Source: Micromonosporaceae bacterium KJ-029 (lineage in GTDB: Bacteria; Actinomycetota; Actinomycetes; Mycobacteriales; Micromonosporaceae). Taken from it: a DNA stretch of 64,000 nucleotides. Shown here in pieces: positions 8,891-15,958 of this stretch. The notes beneath the pieces were generated by a model, which made no database searches, had not been told where the DNA came from, and was given only the letters and a program-made list of their open reading frames with translations. Location of the stretch: positions 124,001-188,000 of the forward strand of contig BIFP01000071.1 in the NCBI GenBank assembly GCA_005402585.1. The letters run 5' to 3'. The first letter of the stretch is position 1. Every line of letters begins with the position of its first letter. The position numbers and the translations under genes are program-made.

Positions 8891-9000
8891 GCGAACGCAC
8901 CGAGCGCAGCGAGGGCCGTGAGCGCGTGCCCGGGCAACCCCGCATGAGCGAACGCACCGAGCGCAGCGAGGGCCGTGAGCGCATGCCCGGGCAACCCCGC
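8887..9000 (+). repeat. Tandem 57-bp direct repeat at the 5' end of the isomerase gene
   Basis: Units 8887-8943 and 8944-9000 are 57 bp each and differ only at one visible base (gtg versus atg in cgcGtgccc / cgcAtgccc). Each begins with ATG and encodes MSERTERSEGRER followed by a short PGQPR tail, in frame with the downstream gene. A third ATG at 9001 begins the family-like sequence (MTTVDPRLAK). Arg/Glu/Ser-rich repeats of this kind are, as I recall, scattered near gene starts in Micromonosporaceae. Confidence 0.9.
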
Positions 9001-9840
9001 ATGACCACCGTCGATCCTCGCCTGGCGAAGTTGTCCCTCAACCAGATGACGACAAGGTCGTGGTCGGTGCGGGAGGCCGTGGACGGCTGCGCCAGAGCCG
9101 GCATCCCGGCCATCGGATTGTGGCGCGAACCGGTCGCCGAGATCGGCGTCGCGGCAGCGGCGAAGGCCGTCGCCGACGCCGGACTGCGCGTGTCGTCGCT
9201 GTGCCGCGGTGGGTTCCTCACCGCGTCCGGTGAGGCCGGCCGGGCGGCACTCGACGACAACCGACAGGCCATCGACGAAGCGGCGGGCCTCGGTACCGAC
9301 TGCCTCGTACTGGTCGTCGGCGGCCTGCCCGGCGGATCCCGGGACCTGCGCGGCGCGCGGCAGCGGATGGCGGACGCGGTGGCTGAGCTAGCCCCGTACG
9401 CGGGGGAGCGCGGAGTCCGACTGGCCCTCGAACCGCTGCACCCGATGTACTGTGCCGACCGTGCCGTCCTGTCCACCCTCGGGCAGGCGCTCGACCTCGC
9501 CGAACAGTTCCCGGTCGACCAGGTCGGTGTCGTCGTCGACACGTTCCACATCTGGTGGGACCCCGACGTGTGGACTCAGATCGCTCGGGCCGGCGCCCGG
9601 ATCGCGAGTTTCCAGGTGTGCGACTTCCTGACCCCGCTGCCGGCCGACGTACTGCTCGGGCGCGGGATGATGGGCGACGGCCACATCGAGTTCGCGCCGT
9701 TCCAGCAGGCGGTCGCCGCGGCCGGGTACAGCGGTGACACCGAGGTCGAGATTTTCAACGCCGACGTGTGGGCGACCGACCCCGACCAGGTCCTTGCCAC
9801 CATGAAGCAACGGTACGTCGATCTGGTGCTCGAAGGCTGA
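8887..9840 (+). CDS. Sugar phosphate isomerase/epimerase-like TIM-barrel protein
   Basis: A 317-residue frame. From ATG 9001 the sequence has the AP-endonuclease-2-like fold of IolE/hydroxypyruvate-isomerase-type enzymes: LSLNQMTTRSWSVREAVDGC, a metal-ligand Glu in RLALEPLHPMYC, His in VVDTFHIWWDP, His in GDGHIEFAPF and Glu in TEVEIFNADVW. The first 38 residues are two copies of a 19-residue repeat and do not look like part of the fold, so the ancestral start is probably 9001. The ATG at 8887 overlaps the DUF993 stop (ATGA), which could preserve coupling. It may isomerise a small keto-acid or sugar before glycerate kinase acts (inference). Confidence 0.85.
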   Translation: MSERTERSEGRERVPGQPRMSERTERSEGRERMPGQPRMTTVDPRLAKLSLNQMTTRSWSVREAVDGCARAGIPAIGLWREPVAEIGVAAAAKAVADAGLRVSSLCRGGFLTASGEAGRAALDDNRQAIDEAAGLGTDCLVLVVGGLPGGSRDLRGARQRMADAVAELAPYAGERGVRLALEPLHPMYCADRAVLSTLGQALDLAEQFPVDQVGVVVDTFHIWWDPDVWTQIARAGARIASFQVCDFLTPLPADVLLGRGMMGDGHIEFAPFQQAVAAAGYSGDTEVEIFNADVWATDPDQVLATMKQRYVDLVLEG

Positions 9841-9841
9841 C

Positions 9842-10936
9842 ATGCGCGTCCTCATCGCGCCCGACTCGTTCAAGGGCAGCCTGGCCGCCGGTGATGCCGC
9901 CCGTGCGCTCGCCCGGGGCTGGCTGGCCCGGCGGCCGGCCGACGAGGTACGCCTGCTACCCCTCGCGGACGGAGGCGAGGGAACCCTCGACGCCTTCGCC
10001 TCCGCGCTGCCGGACGCCAAGCGGATGACCGAGACGGTGGGCGGACCCGACGGGCGCACGGTGGTCGCCGACTGGCTGCTGCTGCCGGACGGGTCGGCCG
10101 TCATCGAACTCGCCCAGTCCAGCGGCCTACCCCTGATGCACATCCCGGATCCGCTCGGCGCCCACACCTGCGGACTCGGCGCGGTCATGCGTGCCGCGAT
10201 GGACAAGGGTGCGACTCGGCTGATCGTGGGACTCGGCGGATCCGCGTCGACCGACGGCGGCACCGGCGCGCTGCGCGCACTGGGCCTGCGACTGTTGGAT
10301 TCCGCCGGGCATGACCTTCCGCCCGGCGGCGCGGCCCTGGTCGACCTCGCCCGGATCGATGTCGACGGACTGCTTCCCCCGCCACCCGGTGGGATCGACG
10401 TACTGGTCGACGTGACCGCGCCACTGACGGGGCCGACCGGGGCGGCTGCCACCTTTGGCCCGCAGAAGGGCGCGCAACCCGACGAGGTCGAACTGCTGGA
10501 CCGGGCGTTACGCCGATGGGCCGAGGTGGCCGGCGGCCGGCCGGACGAGCCGGGCTGCGGCGCGGCCGGCGGTACCTCGTACGGCCTGGCCACCGTCTGG
10601 GGCGCGCGCATCATGCCCGGTGCCCGGACAATCTCCGACCTCGTCGGGATCCCGGCCGCGCTGGCGACCGCCGACATCGTGATCACCGGGGAGGGGTGCT
10701 TTGACCAGACATCGCTGACCGGCAAGGTCGTCGGGTCGCTGCTCGACCAGGCCAGAACGGCCGGCGTCCCGATCGGCGTCGTCGCCGGGCAGGTGGGCGG
10801 CCCGGTACCCGGCGCGGTGTCGGAAGCGATCTCGCTCGTGGACCTGGCCGGGTCGGTCGCGGCCGCACTCGACGACCCAGCGATATGGCTGGTGGAGGCC
10901 GGCACCCTGATCGCTCAGCGGCTGGCCGGAGACTGA
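9842..10936 (+). CDS. Glycerate kinase (GarK/GlxK family)
   Basis: A 364-residue protein of normal family length. It starts with the family hallmark RVLIAPDSFKGSLAA, then LPLADGGEGTLDAF, the loop ATRLIVGLGGSASTDGGTGALRALG, AGGTSYGL and DIVITGEGCFDQTSLTGKV near the end. It phosphorylates D-glycerate to 2-phosphoglycerate (GlxK type), linking the pathway to glycolysis. It begins one base after the isomerase stop and is the last gene of the operon, so glycerate is the likely end product of the upstream steps. Confidence 0.92.
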   Translation: MRVLIAPDSFKGSLAAGDAARALARGWLARRPADEVRLLPLADGGEGTLDAFASALPDAKRMTETVGGPDGRTVVADWLLLPDGSAVIELAQSSGLPLMHIPDPLGAHTCGLGAVMRAAMDKGATRLIVGLGGSASTDGGTGALRALGLRLLDSAGHDLPPGGAALVDLARIDVDGLLPPPPGGIDVLVDVTAPLTGPTGAAATFGPQKGAQPDEVELLDRALRRWAEVAGGRPDEPGCGAAGGTSYGLATVWGARIMPGARTISDLVGIPAALATADIVITGEGCFDQTSLTGKVVGSLLDQARTAGVPIGVVAGQVGGPVPGAVSEAISLVDLAGSVAAALDDPAIWLVEAGTLIAQRLAGD

Positions 10937-11051
10937 CCCGCCCACGATCGCGGGCCTGCTCCGGTACTCGCTCACGTCCGTTCTTGGCAGGGAGCGCTTG
11001 AGGGTGACGGCGAGGCGGTCGACGTGCTTGCCACTCATGCGCGCTGCCAAA

Positions 11052-11086
11052 CCGCCCCCACTGAGCCGTGGGCGGACCGGATCCGG
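11052..11086. terminator. Imperfect hairpin between convergent genes
   Basis: Bases 11052-11061 (ccgcccccac) and 11068-11075 (gtgggcgg) pair with one bulge. The 12-bp palindrome accggatccggt follows immediately. It lies in the 192-bp gap between the glycerate kinase and the convergent regulator gene, so it may end transcription from either side. Confidence 0.45.
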
Positions 11087-11128
11087 TGTGGCGCGAGGTC
11101 GGGGTCCGCGCGCGTTGGCTGCCGCCGG

Positions 11129-11461
11129 TCACTGGTCGGCGGTCGGCGGCGTTTCCGTTTGTTCGACCTGCTGGATGAGTTGCTTGAGGTGGGCGATCTC
11201 GTCGCGCAGGGCGGCCTGACCGGCGGCGGTGAGGGTGACCCAGGTGCGTGGGCGTTTGCCCTCGTAGCCCTTCTCGATCTGGATTAGCTCGGCCTTCTCC
11301 AGAACGGTCAGGTGCTGCCCGAGGTTACCGGCGGTCAGTTGCAGGGTGGTGCGGAGGAAGCCGAACTCGACCTGGCGGGCCTGGTGGGCGATTGCCATGA
11401 TGCCGAGCCGGACGCGCTGGTGGACCACGTCGTCGAGGCCGTTGGCGGGGTGATCGGCCAT
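11129..11461 (-). CDS. Winged-helix transcriptional regulator (HTH_34 / MarR-like)
   Basis: A 110-residue protein. MADHPANGLDDVVHQRVRLG begins the first helix; the recognition region is LTAGNLGQHLTVLEKAELI and the wing is KRPRTWVTLTAAGQAAL. The C-terminus is a short coiled helix (LKQLIQQVEQTE) for dimerisation. The ATG at 11461 overlaps the stop of the upstream membrane-protein gene by one base (TGATG), so the two are co-translated. Pairs of small winged-helix regulators and polytopic membrane proteins are common in actinomycetes. The signal is unknown. Confidence 0.85.
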   Translation of the reverse strand: MADHPANGLDDVVHQRVRLGIMAIAHQARQVEFGFLRTTLQLTAGNLGQHLTVLEKAELIQIEKGYEGKRPRTWVTLTAAGQAALRDEIAHLKQLIQQVEQTETPPTADQ

Positions 11462-12192
11462 CACGGGCGAACCTCGGCCGTCGGCCGGAACAGGGCGAAG
11501 GCGGCGGCGCCCAGTAGCAGTACCGCCGCCGGGACGAGCAGGTGCGGCAGGAAGAACCACGGCGACGACGAGTGAATGATCTGGTTGCCCTGCACCATCC
11601 CGATCGCCAGGTAGGCGAGGGTGTACGCCAGCAGCGCCCAGTGGCGTTCGACCCAGGCGAGTACCAGCAGCGCCAGCCCGATCACCGCCAAGGGGGAGGC
11701 CAGCCCGTTAATGATCCACCCGGCCGGCCCGACCTCGATCTGCATCGGGTCGGTGGAGAAGGGATCGGCGGGCTGGGGAAGGAGCGGGTGGAACGTCAAC
11801 CAGATCGACACGGCGGTCATCAGGACGGCCAACGCGACGCCGACGACGACGTAGGGGCGGATGGGGGTGCCCACGCCGCGCCGTCGGGACTGCCTGACGT
11901 AGAAGGCTGCGATCGCCGCGTAGGCGAATAGCAGCGCGACCGTCCAGTACCCGAGCTCCGCCGGGTTGGGCGCCGTGCAGACCGTGTGCCCTGGGCGAGA
12001 TCGGCAGGTGCCGAATACGTCGAGGTAGGGGACGTACCGGTAGACGGGTATCGCGACCAGGGTGATCGTCGCGAAGACCAGCAGCGGGAACCAGGTGCCG
12101 CGCTGGGCGACACGGACCCGGCGCGTCAGGGCATGCACAGCCGCCAGCAACTCGCGAGGGCTGTCCGTCTGGGGAACGGGTTCATCTGTCAT
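11461..12192 (-). CDS. Hypothetical polytopic membrane protein paired with the winged-helix regulator
   Basis: A 243-residue protein with about six predicted membrane helices (for example FPLLVFATITLVAIPVYRYV near residue 40, GYWTVALLFAYAAIAAFYV, VVVGVALAVLMTAVSIWLTF and FFLPHLLVPAAVLLLGAAAF at the end). The short loop after helix 1 has two Cys (GTCRSRPGHTVC). I recognise no enzymatic motif. The ATG at 12192 has no strong ribosome binding site. It is the first gene of the two-gene unit with the regulator, which may sense or repress its own membrane partner (inference). Confidence 0.75.
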   Translation of the reverse strand: MTDEPVPQTDSPRELLAAVHALTRRVRVAQRGTWFPLLVFATITLVAIPVYRYVPYLDVFGTCRSRPGHTVCTAPNPAELGYWTVALLFAYAAIAAFYVRQSRRRGVGTPIRPYVVVGVALAVLMTAVSIWLTFHPLLPQPADPFSTDPMQIEVGPAGWIINGLASPLAVIGLALLVLAWVERHWALLAYTLAYLAIGMVQGNQIIHSSSPWFFLPHLLVPAAVLLLGAAAFALFRPTAEVRP

Positions 12193-12424
12193 GAAGAAAG
12201 CTTTGCATTACAGACTTAGCTGCGCAAGAGATCGCACGATGCCGGGTCAGCGACACGTTCATCCGCGAACTCATCGCCACCCACCTGCCGTGAGCCGCAG
12301 CCGCCGCCCCTGCCGCCTCAGCCTGAAAACCTGACTCAGTTGTTCAGGTTCTCGAACCCAAGGATCTAGAGTCCGAGCAGGATCGCCGGTGCCGGATCGC
12401 CGGCGCGAGCACAGGGACCGCGTC
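12193..12424. promoter_or_regulatory. Divergent intergenic region before the type VII-like locus; possible promoter
   Basis: No gene is visible in these 232 bp. On the plus strand ttgttc (12340-12345) and gatcta (12363-12368) are 17 bases apart and could be a weak sigma-70-like promoter for the gene at 12425. A gaaccc motif at 12354 is also compatible with an ECF-type -35 element, of interest because an ECF sigma factor is encoded in the same locus. Both readings are speculative. Confidence 0.25.
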
Positions 12425-13315
12425 ATGTCGAGCAGCGTGCCGCCCGCAGGAAACCTGTCCATCAGCTTCACCACCGTGGAACTGACGGTGCTTGCCACCG
12501 ACCTCGGGTACGCGTCGCAACGTTGCGGCGTACGGCTGCCTCCGGAGTGGACGCGCCGGGAACGGGAACTCGCGCTCGGGGTGGCCCGCAACTCGTTGCG
12601 CTCGCGGCGGGTCCTTGTCGATGGGGCGGACGGCCCGGCAATGGCGTACGCCGTGGCGGCACTGCTGGACGTGGTCTGCGCGCCGGCCATGCGGGTCGAG
12701 CTGGACCCGGGCGGGGACCGGCCGGTCCGGTTCCTGGCGCAGCAGGACGCGACGGTACGGGTACGCGAGCGGGACGGGCTGCACCAGCTCACTCCCTTCG
12801 CCACCGTCGACCTGCTGGCATGGGTCGCCGGGGATGCCGGACTGCACGGCCAGCCCGCCGGCCCAGGTGACGCGGTCGAGTGCGACGCCGTGGCCTACGT
12901 CGCCGCCCGCCGAGCGTTGGCCGCCGGTGACCTGGTCGCGGCCCGGGCCGGGCTGGTCGGCTTGGGTCTGCCCGACGTATTCGTGACGGCGCTTCTGCGC
13001 CCGGACAGCACCCGGGCGCTCGCGTTGCGACGTCGAGCCGGCCGGGTCACCGTCGGCGGCGAGATCGCCTGGCTGAACGCCGGCCCGGATGGCCTGTGGC
13101 TGCTGCCCACCCTGGACCAGCCACTGGCCGGGGTCGACCTGGTGGCCGTCGCGCCGCAGACCGGGGCCGACCCGGCGGCCGCGTACCCGCCGATCCCGCA
13201 GCCTCGGGACGGCGCCTACGCCGGGGCGCAGGCCGGTGAGACCGTGCGGATCGCGCCGGTCTCCGGCGACGCCCTGTTGGCCACGGTGGCGGGATTCCTC
13301 CGGGACGAAGGATGA
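12425..13315 (+). CDS. EspG-like type VII secretion-associated protein (tentative)
   Basis: A 296-residue soluble protein. The opening pattern (ISFTTVELTVLATDLG, then RLPPEWTRRERELALGVARN and SRRVLVDGADGPAMAYAV) resembles the EspG family of ESX chaperones: a helix with VEL..L...LG, a basic patch with the ER pair, then RG/R.VL. The second half has acidic and hydrophobic strands without clear motifs. It opens a plus-strand run that includes a WXG100 gene and faces the FtsK-type ATPase, which supports an ESX-related job such as escorting WXG100-type substrates. The ATG at 12425 is chosen because the frame above it is Arg-rich noise. The family call rests on pattern only. Confidence 0.5.
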   Translation: MSSSVPPAGNLSISFTTVELTVLATDLGYASQRCGVRLPPEWTRRERELALGVARNSLRSRRVLVDGADGPAMAYAVAALLDVVCAPAMRVELDPGGDRPVRFLAQQDATVRVRERDGLHQLTPFATVDLLAWVAGDAGLHGQPAGPGDAVECDAVAYVAARRALAAGDLVAARAGLVGLGLPDVFVTALLRPDSTRALALRRRAGRVTVGGEIAWLNAGPDGLWLLPTLDQPLAGVDLVAVAPQTGADPAAAYPPIPQPRDGAYAGAQAGETVRIAPVSGDALLATVAGFLRDEG

Positions 13316-13470
13316 CCGGACACCCTCCCGCCCGGCTTGACGCGCTGCTACGCCTGGCCGGTGCCGCCGACGAGGAACTGACGGCGCTACGGCAGGTCAT
13401 CGCCGCGTTGCGGGCCGCCGAGTCCACCGAGGACGTACGGATCGTCCCGAGGCGAGTTGGCGCCGGATAG
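13312..13470 (+). CDS. Small hypothetical protein, possibly frameshifted
   Basis: Fifty-two residues starting MTGHPPARLDALLRLAG, helical and Ala/Leu/Glu-rich (DEELTALRQVIAALRAAE). The ATG overlaps the stop of the EspG-like gene by four bases (ATGA). It stops at 13470 in VPRRVGAG. One frame lower (-1), the sequence continues as ASWRRIEAALDDDL and ends at a TAG at 13527-13529, which looks more protein-like. A missing C in the ccc run near 13447-13449 would join the two. I cannot say whether this is a sequencing error, a mutation or a real short protein. Confidence 0.5.
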   Translation: MTGHPPARLDALLRLAGAADEELTALRQVIAALRAAESTEDVRIVPRRVGAG

Positions 13471-13576
13471 AGGCCGCCCTCGACGACGACCTGTCGGATT
13501 CCCGACGGGCCAACCCATCACAGGATTAGCTGCCGACGCGTTCTGTGCGGGTGAACCCAGTGCGGAGGAGGACCTC

Positions 13577-13840
13577 ATGGCAGTCATCGGCGGCGAGATC
13601 GAACAGTTGGCGGCGTTGAAGGCACTCTTCGACCGCCAGTCGGCCATGATCGGCGAGATCGTCTCCAGCATCCGGTCGCAACTGGGCAACACCTACTGGG
13701 AGGGTCCGGCGGCCGCCCGCTTCCGGGGCGACTGGCAGAGCACCCACGAGTCGCACCTCCTACGGTTGCAGACCCAGCTCACCGAGTGCGCGACCGAGGT
13801 GTCGCGCCGCCGCGAGATGCTCATCCGCGCCGGGTCCTGA
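13577..13840 (+). CDS. WXG100 family type VII secretion protein
   Basis: An 87-residue helical hairpin protein with the central W41-E-G43 turn (NTYWEGPAAARFRGDW), flanking helices EIEQLAALKALFDRQSAMIGE and LLRLQTQLTECATEVSRRRE, and the usual length near 100. A strong ribosome binding site (ggaggagg) lies 6 bases before ATG 13577. WXG100 proteins are secreted as dimers by ESX/T7SS machines, recognised through a C-terminal signal on one partner. No canonical YxxxD/E is obvious near the end here, so the signal may be on a partner. It sits in the plus-strand cluster opposite the FtsK-type ATPase. Confidence 0.88.
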   Translation: MAVIGGEIEQLAALKALFDRQSAMIGEIVSSIRSQLGNTYWEGPAAARFRGDWQSTHESHLLRLQTQLTECATEVSRRREMLIRAGS

Positions 13841-13852
13841 CCCGGCCACGCC

Positions 13853-14079
13853 ATGGCTACCCCGGAAGAACTACTGGCGCTCGCCGAACGGATCGGACAA
13901 CTCGGCGACGACATGGGAAGGCCGCCGCCACCGAATGGCGATGCGCCAAGGCCGACCGCTACCGATCCGCGATGTCGCTACGGCGCATGGAGGCCCGGCG
14001 GCTCGCCAACGAGATATGGTTCCTGGCCTACTGGGCCAAGGTGCAGGCCAACGCCCAAGCCCAGGCACGGCAGGCATGA
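13853..14079 (+). pseudogene. Small helical protein of the type VII-like cluster, interrupted by an apparent frameshift
   Basis: The frame from ATG 13853 reads MATPEELLALAERIGQLGDD and then turns into Pro/Arg-rich noise. The -1 frame picks up at the ggg/aag codons at 13916 with GKAAATEWRCAKADRYRSAM and RLANEIWFLAYWAKVQANAQ, and ends at TGA 14077-14079, exactly overlapping the next start (ATGA). Joining the two gives a coherent protein of about 75 residues, helical with an amphipathic C-terminus. One missing G in the ggg run (13916-13918) would explain it. Programmed -1 frameshifting is possible but there is no classic slippery heptamer. Confidence 0.6.
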
Positions 14080-14558
14080 GCGAGCACCGCTTTCCCAGCG
14101 CAGAATTCCCTGGCCCGGTCCCGGTCCGGCTGCGCGTGCCCGACGGCTGGCGGCCCGCCCCGACGGGAAGCGCCGCGATGGCGTTCACCGACGACGCACC
14201 ACCGGGTGAGCTCCGGTCCAGCCTGGTCGTCGTCGTGGAGCGAACCGGTGGGGATCCGACCCTGGACGAGATCGCGGCACGGTTACGTGACCGCACGAGC
14301 GGCATGGCGGCCGGCAGCACGACGCTGGCCAGCGACGCCGCCATGGTGGCCGGCCGCAACGCCATCCGGACGGTGCTCAGCGTGCCGGTGCCGCAGCGGG
14401 CCGTGACCCTGGTCCAGGCACAGACCGTGGTCGCCCTCGACGTTGACGACCACGGCCAGCGTGACGTGGTCCAGATGCACTTCACCTGCCCCGCGCAGCG
14501 GTGGACGGCACAGGAGCCGGTCCTGGCGGGCGTGCTGCGGTCGGTCGAGATCGGCTGA
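14076..14558 (+). CDS. Hypothetical protein, LpqN/DUF1795-like
   Basis: A 160-residue protein without a signal peptide. The start has PVPVRLRVPDGWRPAP and later SSLVVVVERTGGDPTLDEIAARLRDR, a beta-sheet and helix arrangement that recalls the LpqN/DUF1795 (Mog1/PsbP-like) fold. That fold recurs next to ESX genes in actinomycetes, often as a partner of secreted proteins. The ATG at 14076 overlaps the stop of the small helical gene by four bases. It precedes the large candidate substrate by 10 bp, so a chaperone or immunity-like role for that protein is a reasonable guess only. Confidence 0.55.
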   Translation: MSEHRFPSAEFPGPVPVRLRVPDGWRPAPTGSAAMAFTDDAPPGELRSSLVVVVERTGGDPTLDEIAARLRDRTSGMAAGSTTLASDAAMVAGRNAIRTVLSVPVPQRAVTLVQAQTVVALDVDDHGQRDVVQMHFTCPAQRWTAQEPVLAGVLRSVEIG

Positions 14559-14568
14559 GGAGGCCAGC

Positions 14569-15882
14569 ATGACCCGGATCGTCATCGACACCGACGGCGT
14601 CCGGAACCTCGCCCAGTACACACGTGGCGCGATCGACCAGGTGGCACACATCCGGCTGGAGCTGATGCGCGCCGAGCGGGAACTCAACCACCACGTCGGT
14701 GCCGACGCGTACGGGCCACTGCTGGCCCGGCTCACCGACTTCGTCACCGTGCTCAGCGAGGACCACCGGATGCTGGTGCAGGAGGTCCTCGCGCTGGAGG
14801 CCGAGGAGGGGGCAGCACCGGCCGGGGCGACTCCCGCGACCACCACGCCCGAGCGGACCGGCGGCCCCAGGCCACTCGATTTCGGCAAGGTGATTCCGCT
14901 GCTGCTCACCAACCTCCCGTCGGCCCCACCACCACAACCGTGGAACACCGGCTGGGTCACCGCCGGCGGGGTGATCCCGCTGGGCGCCCCGACCCGCCCG
15001 GTGACCGGCACGGGACCGGGCACCGCCGGGCCGGACGGGTTCGGGCCGAAGTGGGAGACGCGCTCCGCCGGAGTCAGCACCAGTTACGAGGCCGGCGTCG
15101 GCGGCTCGCGCGGGCGGGGGCCGGACGGGACCCACTACGGCTCGTGGGAGGCATACCAGCGGATGGTCGCCGAGGCGCGGGCCGCGGTGGCCGGCCGCGA
15201 CGGTGACCTGCACTACCGGGGCGAAGTGAAGGCCGGGGTCGAGGCGGCGGCCAGCATGCACGTCTGGTACAGCACGGGCCCGGACGGCGCCGCAGTCGGC
15301 GGTACGGCCAACGCCGAGGTGAAGGTATACGGCAGTGCGTCCGGCGGGGCCGGGATCGATGGCGTGGGGCAGATCTCCGGCGGCGTCGACGGCGAGGCGG
15401 GAGCGAACGCCAACATCTCGGCCGGCGCGGCACTCGACGACGACGGAATCTCCGCCGGGTACGCGATCGGCGCGTACGCGGGCACCCAGGGGGGCGCCGC
15501 AGTCGGCGGTGACCTCGGCCCGATCAGCAGCGAGTACGGGGCACGGGTCGGCACGGGCGTCGGGGTCAAGGCCAGCGGCGGCCTCTCGCTCGACTTCGAC
15601 GACATCGGTTTCGACTTCTCGGCCACACTCGGCGTCGTCCTCTCGTTGGGCATCGACCTGAGCATCCACATCAGCCCGAGCGGCATCATCGAGGGCATCG
15701 GTGCGGTGTTCAACGGGGACAACCCGTTCGAGGCGTCCGGCAGGGAGTGGCGTGAGCAGGCAGCGGAGCAGGCCCGCCAGGTCGCGGCCGAGGCGCGGCC
15801 GGCCGCCGATCCGCAGCGGGCCCTCGACGACGTGCGGAACACCGTCGCGGGCGGGCCGGACTTCCCCGACCGGTTCCGGTGA
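14569..15882 (+). CDS. Candidate type VII substrate with helical N-terminus and Gly/Ala-rich C-terminal domain
   Basis: A 437-residue protein with a good ribosome binding site (gaggagg) before ATG 14569. Residues 1-75 form a helical region like the N-terminus of LXG/ESX effectors (MTRIVIDTDGVRNLAQYTRG, RAERELNHHVGADAYGPLL). A Pro/Thr/Gly-rich linker with YGSWEAYQRMVAEARAAV follows. Then comes a roughly 190-residue domain of alternating small and polar residues (VKVYGSASGGAGIDGVG, GEAGANANISAGAALDDDG), which suggests a beta-solenoid or glycine-zipper fold. A hydrophobic stretch follows (LGVVLSLGIDLSIHISPSGI). The tail is helical and charged. No catalytic motif is visible. Its position at the end of the WXG100 cluster supports secretion by the facing ATPase. 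Confidence 0.55.
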   Translation: MTRIVIDTDGVRNLAQYTRGAIDQVAHIRLELMRAERELNHHVGADAYGPLLARLTDFVTVLSEDHRMLVQEVLALEAEEGAAPAGATPATTTPERTGGPRPLDFGKVIPLLLTNLPSAPPPQPWNTGWVTAGGVIPLGAPTRPVTGTGPGTAGPDGFGPKWETRSAGVSTSYEAGVGGSRGRGPDGTHYGSWEAYQRMVAEARAAVAGRDGDLHYRGEVKAGVEAAASMHVWYSTGPDGAAVGGTANAEVKVYGSASGGAGIDGVGQISGGVDGEAGANANISAGAALDDDGISAGYAIGAYAGTQGGAAVGGDLGPISSEYGARVGTGVGVKASGGLSLDFDDIGFDFSATLGVVLSLGIDLSIHISPSGIIEGIGAVFNGDNPFEASGREWREQAAEQARQVAAEARPAADPQRALDDVRNTVAGGPDFPDRFR

Positions 15883-15958
15883 CCTGACTTGGAGCTTTGC
15901 CGGGCGCCACAGCGTCCGCGCCCGCCCCACGTGCGGCACCCCGACTGGACGGACCCGG

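Noticed and set aside
13853..14079. Programmed -1 frameshifting as the explanation of the broken small gene
   Set aside because: There is no classic slippery heptamer (X XXY YYZ) or clear downstream pseudoknot at 13914-13922; a missing base is simpler, although not proven.
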